Shown in pieces: positions 9,455-18,369 of a DNA stretch of 64,000 bases. Below the pieces are notes generated by a model, which searched no databases, was not told the origin of the DNA, and saw nothing but the letters and a program-made list of their open reading frames with translations. The translations under genes and the position numbers were made by a program. The stretch is taken from the NCBI GenBank assembly GCA_963842725.1, contig CAWJHN010000003.1, positions 186,001-250,000 on the forward strand, read 5' to 3'. The first letter of the stretch is position 1, and each line of letters begins with the position of its first letter. The stretch comes from UBA10649 sp963842725. GTDB lineage: Bacteria > Actinomycetota > Actinomycetes > S36-B12.

Positions 9455-10343
9455 GTGCAGTCACTGGTTCTGGGCACGGCCCAGTGGGGCCTGGACTACG
9501 GCGTGACCAATGCCGGCGGACGCGTGGGCGACCACCAGCTCGCCGAGCTCGTCTCCACGGCCCGCGAGCTCGGCATCCACCGCCTCGACACCGCAGGCGC
9601 GTACGGAGATGCCGAGTCCCGCGTCGCCCAGTGGGCCGCCGACTTCGCGATCACGACGAAGGTGACGGCCTCGGGACGCAGCGCTGAGAACGTCCACGCA
9701 CTCGTCGCGTCCGGCCTTCGACGGCTCGGGGTCGAGTCGGTCGCCGGCTGCCTCGTGCACGACTGGCCCGGCCTTTCGGACCTCGACCGGGAGTCGGCGG
9801 CCGACGGCCTGCAGCGGGCGCGGGCGGACGGACTGGTGTGCGCAGATCGGGGTCTCCGGGTACGAGGCGGCCGACCTGGACTCCGCTGCCGAGGCCTTCG
9901 ACGGACTCGACGTGGTCCAGATTCCCGTGAGTGCGCTGGACCAGCGGCTCGTCGGCACGCCGGCGATAGAGCGGCTCCGCGCGGCCGGTTGCCGAATCCA
10001 GGCCCGTAGCGTGTTCCTCCAAGGGCTCCTCCTGGCGCCGCCCGACGGCCACGACGCGGGGCGGCACCCCGACGTGAGCCGGTTCCACGAGGCCGCCGCG
10101 CGAGTCGGCGTCCGTCCTGTCGTCGCGGCGCTGGCCTTCCCCCGCGGCCTGCCGTGGATCTCCGAAGTGGTCGTGGGAGTGACGAGCGCTGCGGAACTGC
10201 GGCAGGTGCTGTCAGCCTGGACCGCCTCGGCGCCGGAACTCGACTGGAGGGCACTGGCCTCGAGCGACCTCGACCTGGTCGATCCCCGGCGCTGGCCGGC
10301 AGTCACGGCGCGCGGCGACCAGCGGCAGAATGCCCCGTCATGA
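9455..10343 (+). CDS. Aldo/keto reductase-family protein (single frameshift)
   Basis: The start GTG 9455 is preceded by GAGAGG at a spacing of six. The product opens LVLGTAQWGLDYGVTNAGG, the usual beginning of the AKR branch found in glycan loci, followed by LDTAGAYGDAE, ITTKVTASGRS and CLVHDWPGLSDLD. One extra T near 9838 shifts the frame; downstream it continues AQIGVSGYEAADLDSA, DVVQIPVSALDQRL, IQARSVFLQGLLL and VVVGVTSAAELRQVL. The fold is a TIM barrel using NAD(P)H. In the context of SpsF and an aminotransferase it presumably oxidises or reduces a nonulosonate precursor. It ends at TGA 10341-10343, coupled by ATGA to the next gene. Confidence 0.85.
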
Positions 10344-11098
10344 CGACCATTGCGATCCTGCAGGCGCGCATGACATCGACCCGGCTGCCCGGCAAGGTCA
10401 TGGCGCCGGTGACCGGTGCGCCGATGATCCAGCGCCAGATCGAGCGGATCCGCCGCGCCGACTCGCTCGACGAGCTCATCGTGGCGACGTCGGTCGACCC
10501 GACCGACGACCAGCTCGCGGCCTTCGTGGAGTCTCTCGGCGTCGCCGTCGTGCGCGGCCCCCTCGACGACGTGCTGGCCCGCTACACGCAGGCGATCGCG
10601 CAGTTCCGGCCCGATGTGGTCGTCCGGCTCACGGCCGACTGCCCGCTCACGTCGCCCTCCGTCATCGACGACGTCGTCCGGGCCTTCTCGGCCGGCGACT
10701 TCGACTACTGCTCCAACACCCTCGAACCCACGTTCCCCGACGGCCTCGACACCGAGGTCGTCAGGAGTCATGCTCTCGAATGGGTCGACGCCCACACCGA
10801 CGATCCGCACGAGCGCGAGCACGTGACGCTCGGGGTCTACCGGCGTCCGGAGCGGTTCCGCCTGGGCAATCACCGCAACGGCACGGACCTCTCGGCGCTC
10901 CGGTGGACCGTCGACACCGCGGAGGACCTCGAGTTCGTGCGCGCCGTCTACGGCGAGCTCTTCGACGCGAATCCGTCCTTCGAGCTGGCCGACGTGCTGG
11001 ACCTCCTGCGGCGGCGACCGGAGCTGAGCCGCTCTACGATTCACGAGCCGCGCAATGCGGCCCTGGACGGCCTCGACACCGGAGCGATGAATGCCTGA
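10340..11098 (+). CDS. spsF: SpsF-type cytidylyltransferase
   Basis: A 252-residue protein whose ATG at 10340 overlaps the preceding stop. It has the nucleotidyltransferase signature AILQARMTSTRLPGKVM at residues 5-21, then APMIQRQIERI, LDDVLARYTQAI, VVRLTADCPLTSP (metal-binding Asp region) and LRWTVDTAEDLEFV. These are typical of the SpsF/CMP-sugar activation family named after Bacillus spore-coat genes. The likely reaction is CTP-dependent activation of the sugar acid made by NeuB, in the cytoplasm. It overlaps the aminotransferase start by 8 bases, so the three plus-strand genes form one translationally coupled operon. Confidence 0.87.
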   Translation: MTTIAILQARMTSTRLPGKVMAPVTGAPMIQRQIERIRRADSLDELIVATSVDPTDDQLAAFVESLGVAVVRGPLDDVLARYTQAIAQFRPDVVVRLTADCPLTSPSVIDDVVRAFSAGDFDYCSNTLEPTFPDGLDTEVVRSHALEWVDAHTDDPHEREHVTLGVYRRPERFRLGNHRNGTDLSALRWTVDTAEDLEFVRAVYGELFDANPSFELADVLDLLRRRPELSRSTIHEPRNAALDGLDTGAMNA

Positions 11099-12389
11099 CC
11101 CCCTGAGCGAGCGGTATGCGCGCTCGACCGAGCAGCTCGCTCGCGCAGAGGCCGTCATCCCGCTGGGCTCCCAGACGTTCAGCAAGTCGCGCACGCAGTA
11201 CCCGGTGGGAGCGGCGCCCCTGTTCGCCGTCCGCGGGAAGGGCAGCCACCTGTGGGACGTCGACGGCAACGAGTACGTCGACCTGGTGAGCGCACTCGGC
11301 GCCGTCGTCCTCGGCTACGGCGACGAGGAGATCGAGGAGGCGGTCACCCGTCAGCTCCGGGACGGGGTGACGCTGTCGCTGGCCCATCCCATCGAGGGCG
11401 AGGTGGCCGAGCGGATCGTCGACCTCGTGCCCTGCGCCCAGAAGGTGCGCTTCGGCAAGAACGGCACCGACGCCACGTCAGCCGCGATCCGGCTCGCCCG
11501 TGCCTTCACCGGACGCGACCACGTCATCGTGTGCGGCTACCACGGCTGGCAGGACTGGTACATCGGCAGCACGACCCGGGACCTCGGCGTGCCAGCGGCC
11601 GTCAAGGCCCTCACGCACCGCGTCCCCTACAACGATCTCGGCGCCATCGACGCCGTGATCGCGCAGCACCCCGACGGCATCGCCGCACTCATCATGGAGC
11701 CGATGACGTCAGCCTGGCCGGAGGAGGGCTACCTCCAGGCCGTGCGCGAGGTCACCGATCGCCATGGCATCGTCCTGGTGTTCGACGAGATGCTGACCGG
11801 CTTCCGGTTCGCCCCCGGTGGCGCCCAGGAGTACTTCGGGGTGACGCCCGACCTCGCCTCGTTCGGCAAGGCCCTGGCCAACGGCTTCCCGCTCTCCGCG
11901 ATCGTCGGCCGCGCCGACATCATGGACGTGATGGAGCAGATCTTCTTCTCGGGCACCTTCGGCGGCGAGACGCTGTCGCTGACCGCAGCGCGGGTGGTGC
12001 TGGACCGGATGGCCACCGGGGATCCGACGACCGCGCTGGCGCGCATCGGCGGCGGCCTCGCCGCGAGCGTCGAGACCATCGTCGCTGACGAGCGGATCGA
12101 CTTCCTCCACGTGTCGGGGCATCCGGCCTGGACGTTCCTCAACTGGCGGATCGACGATCCGGAGACCCTGGCGCTGGCCAAGACCCTGTTCCAGCAGGAG
12201 ACCCTGAGGTCGGGGGTCCTGGTGCTGAATACGCACGACGTCACCACCACCCTGACGGATGAGGACGTCCGCCTCGTCGCAGACTCCTACCGCGGAGCGC
12301 TGGCCGCCGTGGCGTCAGGCCTGTCCGACGGCACCCTCGTCGACCGACTGGAGTGCGATCCCATCCGTCCCCTGTTCACCGTTCGCTGA
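11091..12389 (+). CDS. Class III PLP aminotransferase (GSA-aminomutase-like)
   Basis: A 432-residue protein read intact. The N-terminal segment PLGSQTFSKSRTQYPVG precedes a PLP-binding region, KVRFGKNGTDATSAAIRLAR. Further motifs are VFDEMLTGFRF with Asp232-Glu233, and the Schiff-base lysine in SFGKALANGFPLSAIVGR (Lys260). The family (fold type I, class III) includes glutamate-1-semialdehyde aminomutase, but glycan-locus members transaminate keto-sugars. That role is likely here because it lies in an operon with SpsF and opposite PseB. Typical Pse/Leg pathways use DegT/DnrJ-type aminotransferases, so this is an atypical choice. Its end overlaps the convergent ligase gene by 14 bases. Confidence 0.9.
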   Translation: MPDPLSERYARSTEQLARAEAVIPLGSQTFSKSRTQYPVGAAPLFAVRGKGSHLWDVDGNEYVDLVSALGAVVLGYGDEEIEEAVTRQLRDGVTLSLAHPIEGEVAERIVDLVPCAQKVRFGKNGTDATSAAIRLARAFTGRDHVIVCGYHGWQDWYIGSTTRDLGVPAAVKALTHRVPYNDLGAIDAVIAQHPDGIAALIMEPMTSAWPEEGYLQAVREVTDRHGIVLVFDEMLTGFRFAPGGAQEYFGVTPDLASFGKALANGFPLSAIVGRADIMDVMEQIFFSGTFGGETLSLTAARVVLDRMATGDPTTALARIGGGLAASVETIVADERIDFLHVSGHPAWTFLNWRIDDPETLALAKTLFQQETLRSGVLVLNTHDVTTTLTDEDVRLVADSYRGALAAVASGLSDGTLVDRLECDPIRPLFTVR

Positions 12390-13619
12390 CGACACTCGGG
12401 CGGCACAGACCACGGACAGGATCACGAGCAGTCCCAGGGATGGACGGCTGGAGCCAGTCGTTGCGGACCTCGGTGAGGCCGGAGATGATGTAGGCGGTCA
12501 TGATCGCGGCTGGGCCGGCGAACTGTCGACCGGCTGCGGACGACGATCGCGATTCCGATGCCGAGGACCGCCCCCAGGGCAAGCAGGCCGACGAGTCCGA
12601 ACCGCACCACCTCGTCCAGAACCATGCTGTGCCCCTGGGTGGCCAGCGCCGCCAGGCCACCCGCGTCCCAGATTCCCGACTGCCCTACGCCGATCAGCGG
12701 AGAGTCCCGCCACAGGGAGGCGAAGGCCGGCCAGATGTTGAGGCGGCCGGTGAAGCCGGGTCCGGCACGCAGGAGGAGGAGTCCCGTCAGCACGACGACC
12801 AGGACCCCGATCCGACGCGAAGCCAGGACGGCAACGAGGTCCATCGACCGCGCAGGCCGAACGCCAGCAGCACGACGCCGCTCCCCACCAGGGCGAGCCA
12901 CGACGTGCGGCTTCCGGTCATGACCATGGTCAGCAGTCCCACGGTCAGGAAGACCGGACTGCTCCACCGCGACCAGCGGGCGGCCCCGATGACAACCACG
13001 AGCATCGCCATCATCGACGTGTGGAGGGCTGACCCGAAGGGTCCGAACCAGCGGCCCTCGACGCCGAGCAGGCCCGGAGAACGGCAGCCAGTAGTTCCGG
13101 TTGTCGAAGTCGATGACCCACTGCGCCACGTAGTAGAGGGGGAGCACCCCGACGATCTCCAGGACCCGTGTGACGACGATCATCCCGACGACCAGCCACG
13201 CCATGAGCACGATGGCCCGCCAGGCCTCCTCCCAGCGAGGCGTCTTCGAGCAGCAGCATGAGCAGCGTCGGGACGGACAGCCAGACGAGGTGGTTGAAGA
13301 GATCGGCGTGGTAGACGCTGAGCACAAGGTCCACTACCCAGGCGAGCGAGAGTCCAACGAGAAGCACGGTAAAGCCCAGGCTCCTCAGCGGACGGCCACG
13401 GTAGACGAGCCACAGAGCACCGACCACCGGAACCATGGCCAGCATCGTGACGATCGCAAGCGGCTGCCCCTTGACGGTTATCTCAGGCGTAGAGAGAAAG
13501 GGCGACAGGTAGTTCACGCTCGCCGAGAGCACGACGGCGACGACCAGCGCCCCGAGATAGGGGACCGCGGAACCCTGTAGCCAACTAACCAGACGTGATT
13601 CGCGAGCATCCGTCCCCAT
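12376..13619 (-). CDS. O-antigen ligase/polymerase-like membrane protein (several frameshifts)
   Basis: Start ATG 13619 has GGAGAG five bases upstream. Hydrophobic segments appear in different frames: YLGALVVAVVLSASVNYL, LAIVTMLAMVPVVGALWLVY, VLLVGLSLAWVVDLVLSV, then IVLMAWLVVGMIVVTRVL, then HTSMMAMLVVVIGAA and VFLTVGLLTMVMTGSRTSWL, then a periplasmic-loop-like LWRDSPLIGVGQSGIWDAGG ahead of GHSMVLDEVVRFGLVGLLAL. The TGSRTSW and the H-N/H-S region before a late helix are features of the Wzy_C/WaaL superfamily. It is probably a lipid-linked glycan ligase or polymerase. Indels lie near 13230, 13080, 13030, 12850 and 12520, so the exact protein cannot be reconstructed. Confidence 0.75.
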
Positions 13620-14125
13620 TATTCTCTCCCATATCAGTCGGCTGCCGCGAGGGGCGTCGCCGCAGTGCTCCGTTCGCGGTCAACCGCCCCAAGCGCCTGC
13701 CAACCTCGATTGCCGCGACAAACGTATGCGTGCGCTTACGGACATCGGTCCCCACAACAAGAATGATGGACGCCTCCTTGCACCAGAACAGTGACAGGGC
13801 GGTTGGATTGGCCAGCCGACACCTCATTGGGGACTTGAGGCATGCTGCATCGCTCCGGTGTCCAGACCATCCAACGCTGGACTAGGTGCGCTGTCCATCC
13901 TAGTTCGGAATGGCGGCTCCCAGTCCAGCACGGTCGCAAGATGGGCGGCCCCAGTGTGGCATGCCCGACTAGAGACTTGAGTAGATCGCGCGCACTCGAG
14001 ATTGCCGGGGGATCACACACTGGGATTCTCCTCCAGCGGTCGGAATGCCCGCACCTATGCTGAGGGCCACTGGCCCCTGATCTGGAGCCACGCCACGCTG
14101 TTGGTCAACTCCGGGGGTTGCGACG
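13620..14125. other. 506-base intergenic stretch, lower GC, no recognisable gene
   Basis: This is the only gap above 300 bases. It separates two divergently transcribed genes. Both strands carry short open frames (a 94-codon one on the minus strand at 13736-14020 is the largest) but none has a ribosome site, family motif or composition that supports coding. Base composition is visibly more AT-rich than most of the window. Toward its right end lies a -10-like box and a short palindrome listed separately. I see no transposase remnant, tRNA or repeat that would explain the gap. Confidence 0.6.
14056..14076 (+). promoter_or_regulatory. -10-like TATGCT with adjacent 13-base palindrome
   Basis: TATGCT occupies 14056-14061 and fits TANNNT. 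Two bases later GGGCCACTGGCCC (14064-14076) is a perfect 6-1-6 palindrome lying where transcription would begin. It is 50 bases before the ATG of the membrane-protein gene at 14126. No convincing -35 box was seen. It could be an operator or just a GC-rich chance palindrome. Confidence 0.3.
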
Positions 14126-15298
14126 ATGTCAGTAGCGCGTTCTGCGGATTCACGATGGCGCCTCGGCATTGTGGGCGTGGCACTCGCGTTCGTCCTCTTT
14201 CGTTCGACGTGGAAGATCTTTCAGGAGACTGTCGTACACGAAGGGCTCGACTACACCTACACCCTTGGCGATTGGCTCACGAACTACTCAGGCGGGATCA
14301 TCCGGCGGGGCTTGTCGGGCACCATCTTGATGAGCCTGCCGCTATCGGCGAACATCCTTGAGTGGGCTGTGTTCGCCTCGATCGTGCTGATAACGCTGGC
14401 GTTCCTCCTCGTTGTATTCCTCTTATTCCGGCAGACCACGCGCTCGAACGCTTGGGTCATGCTCGTGTTGTCACCGGCGTTCGCCTTGTTTCTGCTCTGG
14501 TCGTTTCCAGGCGGACCCCGCAAGGAGCTCATCGGTGCTGTCCTTCTCGGTGCGCTCGCCCTGCTTATCCGGAAGTTCGCGGCTGCAAGTTCGGCGAGTC
14601 GAGCGGGCAACCTCGCCGTAGTGGGACTGGCGGTGCTCTACTTGCCGGTGATCCTCGTTCACGAGGTCACGCTCGCCTACATCCCGGCCGCCGTCGCCAT
14701 GGTGTGGCTGAACCGGGGAGTTCTTTCGCCCACAACACTCTGGGCAGCGATGGTCGGATGGGGATTATCGGTGATGGCGGCCTTCTTCGTGATGGCCACA
14801 TCGACTCGTGGTGTCGACATCGGTGCGGTCTGCGCGAGAGTGGTCGAGCGTGGCATTGATCGGTCTGTCTGTGGGGGATCGATTAGGGACTTAGGGGTCA
14901 CAGCGAGTGAAGCGTTCGCCAATCAGGTGAGCTTCTTTCCTCCCTACTTCTTTTACGCCTCACTCGCCGTTCTCGCTGTACTCCCCGCATACCTCGCGGG
15001 AGGGCGACGGCGCGATGCGTGGATTCTGGCAGCCACGGTCGTGGTCCTCCTGCCCGAGATAGTGTTCGGGGGCGATTACGGCCGCTGGATCTTCGTGGCC
15101 ACGGCTGCCCTGTCCTTTACGCTTCTCTCTCGGACCCCGCGCCAACTCGGCTCCGAGCATGCAGTTCCCGCGATGTGGGCAGTTGCTTACCTGCTGCTGT
15201 GGCGGGTACCCACGCTCGGAGACAACTTCGCAGAATCGTTCCTCACTCAGGGCTACCGATGGATCTTCGACTGGATCAGGGATGGCAAGGGCCACTGA
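14126..15298 (+). CDS. Polytopic membrane protein of unknown function in low-GC island
   Basis: A 390-residue protein with roughly ten hydrophobic segments (for example IVGVALAFVLF near the N-terminus, VFASIVLITLAFLLVVFLL, NLAVVGLAVLYLPVILV). After the first helix it carries DWLTNYSGGIIRRGLSG, a motif I associate with uncharacterised membrane proteins of O-antigen and exopolysaccharide loci. It may be a polymerase or GT-C-type enzyme, but nothing proves this. It has three in-frame TTA leucine codons (14423, 14765, 14891), unusual for a GC-rich actinobacterium, and one 60-base line counted by hand (14161-14220) is 58% GC, against about 65-72% in lines counted elsewhere. GGGGG at 14113-14117 is a weak ribosome site. 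Recent transfer is plausible. Confidence 0.8.
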   Translation: MSVARSADSRWRLGIVGVALAFVLFRSTWKIFQETVVHEGLDYTYTLGDWLTNYSGGIIRRGLSGTILMSLPLSANILEWAVFASIVLITLAFLLVVFLLFRQTTRSNAWVMLVLSPAFALFLLWSFPGGPRKELIGAVLLGALALLIRKFAAASSASRAGNLAVVGLAVLYLPVILVHEVTLAYIPAAVAMVWLNRGVLSPTTLWAAMVGWGLSVMAAFFVMATSTRGVDIGAVCARVVERGIDRSVCGGSIRDLGVTASEAFANQVSFFPPYFFYASLAVLAVLPAYLAGGRRRDAWILAATVVVLLPEIVFGGDYGRWIFVATAALSFTLLSRTPRQLGSEHAVPAMWAVAYLLLWRVPTLGDNFAESFLTQGYRWIFDWIRDGKGH

Positions 15299-15461
15299 CG
15301 CGGGTCGACGAGGGTGAGATACGCAGACTTGGGGCGGACACAGGGGCCGGGCATCACGTCGAGAAGCGATGTGTAGGAGTCAGCCCAGAGTTCGACTGGC
15401 AGGTAATCCCTCCCCACTTCACCGTTAGGCTGACGCGACAATGACCTCTTCATGAGTTGGG

Positions 15462-17216
15462 ATGCGTTTCATGGTTGAGCGCCTGGTCTCCTCGACGCCA
15501 TTGGAGTCCAGACGCCGCGAGCCAGATCGCGCCTACCCCGCATGGCTCTGGCCCGTCCTTGTTGGCGCGATCGCCATCGGCGGAGCCCTGATGTTGCTGG
15601 GCGCCGGCGCCGTAGGGGCTACCTGGGACGAGCGCATCCATGCGGTCATGCTCGAGGAGTACTTCACCTCGGGGTGGTACGCGTCCCCAGACTGGCTAGT
15701 GAACGGTGCGCCCGGACCGGTTCTCGGCGCCTGGCCGTACTACGTCTACGCCCCGGTCGCCGAGCTGGTGACCCAGGCCATGGCGGTCCTGACTGGGGCG
15801 GAGCCATGGGGCGGGTTCAGCGAGTCTGCCTCAGCATATACAGCGCGTCACCTAGCCACGGCATTGATCGCCGCGGTTGGCATCCTGGGCAGCGCAGCTA
15901 TCGCCCGCACAGTCACCCGCTCGTGGTCATGGGCCGTCGTTGCCGCGGCGTTCTTGGCCAGCACGCCGATGTGGATCGGCCACGGCATGTTCAATGTCAA
16001 GGACCTTCCCGTCGCGACCGGCTACACGCTCGCAACGGCAGGGTTCGTTTCGGTGTGCCGCAGCGACTATGGGCGATCATGGCGGTGGACCCTCAGTGCC
16101 ATCGCGGGCATCGTCGCCGGCATGGTCCTTGCAGTCGGCACGCGACCCGCATCCGGACTGCCCATCGCCCTCACGGCCATCGGGATGTGCGGAGTCGCGC
16201 TCGTGTACCTCCTGGTGCGCCGAACCTCACCGGCGGCGTTCCCACACCTTGGCCTAAGGATCCGCGACCTCCTCATCTCGCTTGTCGTCTCGTATGCGCT
16301 GCTGATGGCGATCTACCCCAAGGGATTCATCAACCCGTACACGCTCGCCAAGGAGAGCCTGCTGATCTCGGGACGGTTCCCGGTGAACGACGCCGTCCTG
16401 GTAAACGGCTCGTGGGTGCCGCAACCGCCTCCCTGGTACTACCTGCCGGCCTGGTTCGGAGCGCAGCTCACACTCGTCGTCCTCGCCTTCCTAGTCGTCT
16501 TTGTTGGCGTTTGGCTCTACTCGTGGGTCACCGCCCTGCGCTCACGATCCGGAGCCGCGATTGAGCGCGTCATTCTTCCCGTCCCGGTCCTCCTGCAGGC
16601 ATTCCTGCTGCCTGCGATGGCGATCCTTGCCCACTCGACGATGTACAACGCGGTGCGCCAGTTCCTATTCGTCCTGCCTGCTGTGGCGGTTCTGGCCGCC
16701 TTGGGCGTTCGACAATCCCAGTCCGCACTCCGCAGGGCACCCTCGGGCCGGCGAGCATGGACGACCGGTTTGTGGCTCGTGGTAGCCGTCGGCATCATCG
16801 TCCCCACTGTCGATCAGATCCGGCTCTTCCCTTACGGGTACGTGTACTTCAACGAGATCGCGACGATCCAGCCCGTCAACGGGCGATGGGCCACCGACTA
16901 CTGGCGCGCGAGCAGTCAGGAGTTGGCCACGATCATTCCGGGCGATGGGCTTGAGAGCTGCTCCTACGTCACAGCGGAGAAGGGTCCTGCTCCCTGCGGA
17001 AGCCAGTCGCCTTTCCTGCCGTTCTGGGGTGAACGAGGCACCGCGGCACTGCCGGGACGCCTGACATCCACGGAGTACTGGTTCGTCCGGGAGAACGGCG
17101 GGGATGTATCGATACCCGAGGGCTGCACCCTTCACGACCAGCTGACCCGCCCGCTAAAGGATGAGGACGTCGTCATCGCTCAGGTCTTCCGCTGCACGAT
17201 GCCCGAAGCTACCTGA
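15462..17216 (+). CDS. GT-C family glycosyltransferase (GT39/ArnT-like)
   Basis: A 584-residue polytopic protein. The first extracytoplasmic loop carries ATWDERIH with Asp56-Glu57, the acidic pair that GT-C enzymes use for metal or catalysis. The second conserved loop has HGMFNVKDLP with Lys180-Asp181, matching the PKD-type motif of the GT39-like family. About eleven hydrophobic stretches and a C-terminal soluble domain (VDQIRLFPYGYVYFNEIATI onward, with paired cysteines) follow. Such enzymes transfer sugars from polyprenyl-phosphate donors outside the membrane. The start is ATG 15462 or 15471. Upstream, TAGGCT (15426-15431) precedes a tiny frame ATG-ACC-TCT-TCA-TGA at 15441-15455. Composition is still somewhat AT-rich. 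Confidence 0.83.
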   Translation: MRFMVERLVSSTPLESRRREPDRAYPAWLWPVLVGAIAIGGALMLLGAGAVGATWDERIHAVMLEEYFTSGWYASPDWLVNGAPGPVLGAWPYYVYAPVAELVTQAMAVLTGAEPWGGFSESASAYTARHLATALIAAVGILGSAAIARTVTRSWSWAVVAAAFLASTPMWIGHGMFNVKDLPVATGYTLATAGFVSVCRSDYGRSWRWTLSAIAGIVAGMVLAVGTRPASGLPIALTAIGMCGVALVYLLVRRTSPAAFPHLGLRIRDLLISLVVSYALLMAIYPKGFINPYTLAKESLLISGRFPVNDAVLVNGSWVPQPPPWYYLPAWFGAQLTLVVLAFLVVFVGVWLYSWVTALRSRSGAAIERVILPVPVLLQAFLLPAMAILAHSTMYNAVRQFLFVLPAVAVLAALGVRQSQSALRRAPSGRRAWTTGLWLVVAVGIIVPTVDQIRLFPYGYVYFNEIATIQPVNGRWATDYWRASSQELATIIPGDGLESCSYVTAEKGPAPCGSQSPFLPFWGERGTAALPGRLTSTEYWFVRENGGDVSIPEGCTLHDQLTRPLKDEDVVIAQVFRCTMPEAT

Positions 17217-17280
17217 CGACACACGCTGCTAGCCTCATGCCAGCCGTCGGCAATTCTGCCGCGACACCGAGGAGTCCCCC

Positions 17281-18276
17281 GTGACCAGCGTCAACGAAAC
17301 CAGGTCATCCGATTCGGGAAGGTCGGGAAAAGTCGTCGTCACGGGAGGTGCCGGCTTCATCGGCAGCACGCTCGTCGACCTCCTAGTCCGGTCCGGCAAC
17401 GACGTGCACGTCGTCGACGACTTCTCGACCGGGCAGCCGCAATTCCTCGACGGCTCGGCGGCGACGATCCATCGGATCGACCTGACCGACGAGACAGCCA
17501 CGCTCGACCCGGTCTTCGAGGGTGCATCAACCGTCTACCACCTGGCCGCCAATGCCGATGTCCGGTTCGGCTGGACCGACACGCGCCGCGACCTCAACCA
17601 GAACGTGATCGCGTCGCTCCGGGTAGCCGAGGCGGCACAGCGGGCGGGCGTCGCCGACGTCGTCTTCAGCTCGACCGGGGCCGTGTACGGCGACGCCGTG
17701 CAGCACCCCACGCCCGAGGACGCGTGCTTCCCTGTCCAGACCAGCCTCTACGGGGCATCGAAGGCCGCGTCAGAGGGCTTCCTGTCCGCGTTCGGGGCGA
17801 TCGGTGCCTTCCGAGTCACCGCCTTCCGGTTCGTCTCCGTGCTCGGACCGCGCTACATGCACGGCCACGTGATCGACTTCGTGCGGCAGCTCGCGGACGA
17901 TCCCAGCTCGCTGAAGGTGCTGGGCAACGGCACGCAGCGCAAGTCCTACATGCACGTCGACGACTGCGTGCGCGCCCTCGTGACGCTGCGCGCCGAAACC
18001 GGCTTCGAGGTGTTCAACCTCGGCGTCGACGACTACTGCACCGTCAACGACTCGGTCGACTGGATCTGCGCGCGCATGCGCGTCTCGCCGACGATCGAGC
18101 GCGGCGAGGGGGACCGAGGCTGGATCGGTGACAATCCGTTCACCTGGCTGGCGGTGCAGAAGGCGCGCGAGCGCGGCTGGGAGGCCTCGTACGGCATCCA
18201 GGACTCGATCGAGCGGACGGTGGACTGGCTGATGTCGAACGAGTGGGCACTGGGCGTCCCCGACCGACGCAGGTAG
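17281..18276 (+). CDS. NAD-dependent sugar epimerase (GalE-like extended SDR)
   Basis: A 331-residue protein with GTG start at 17281, preceded by GAGGAG at 17269-17274. TAGCCT at 17230-17235 is a likely -10 box with a leader of about 40 bases. VVVTGGAGFIGSTLVDLLV is the NAD-binding motif, followed by VVDDFSTGQPQFL, VYHLAANADVRFG, VFSSTGAVYGDAV and TSLYGASKAASEGFL (catalytic Tyr and Lys). The family includes UDP-glucose and UDP-GlcNAc 4-epimerases, and CDP-sugar epimerases; the specificity cannot be read. It is followed by a C-methyltransferase-like gene on the same strand. Confidence 0.88.
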   Translation: MTSVNETRSSDSGRSGKVVVTGGAGFIGSTLVDLLVRSGNDVHVVDDFSTGQPQFLDGSAATIHRIDLTDETATLDPVFEGASTVYHLAANADVRFGWTDTRRDLNQNVIASLRVAEAAQRAGVADVVFSSTGAVYGDAVQHPTPEDACFPVQTSLYGASKAASEGFLSAFGAIGAFRVTAFRFVSVLGPRYMHGHVIDFVRQLADDPSSLKVLGNGTQRKSYMHVDDCVRALVTLRAETGFEVFNLGVDDYCTVNDSVDWICARMRVSPTIERGEGDRGWIGDNPFTWLAVQKARERGWEASYGIQDSIERTVDWLMSNEWALGVPDRRR

Positions 18277-18369
18277 GTCCCGGACCGCTGCCTCGGTCTA
18301 GAATCTCAGCGACCAACGGCCACGGGCGCGCTTCACGGCGACCCGGGCCGCATCACGAAGGGGCGGACC

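Noticed and set aside
13736..14020. 94-codon open frame on the minus strand in the intergenic gap
   Set aside because: No ribosome site, no recognisable motif and no neighbouring support.
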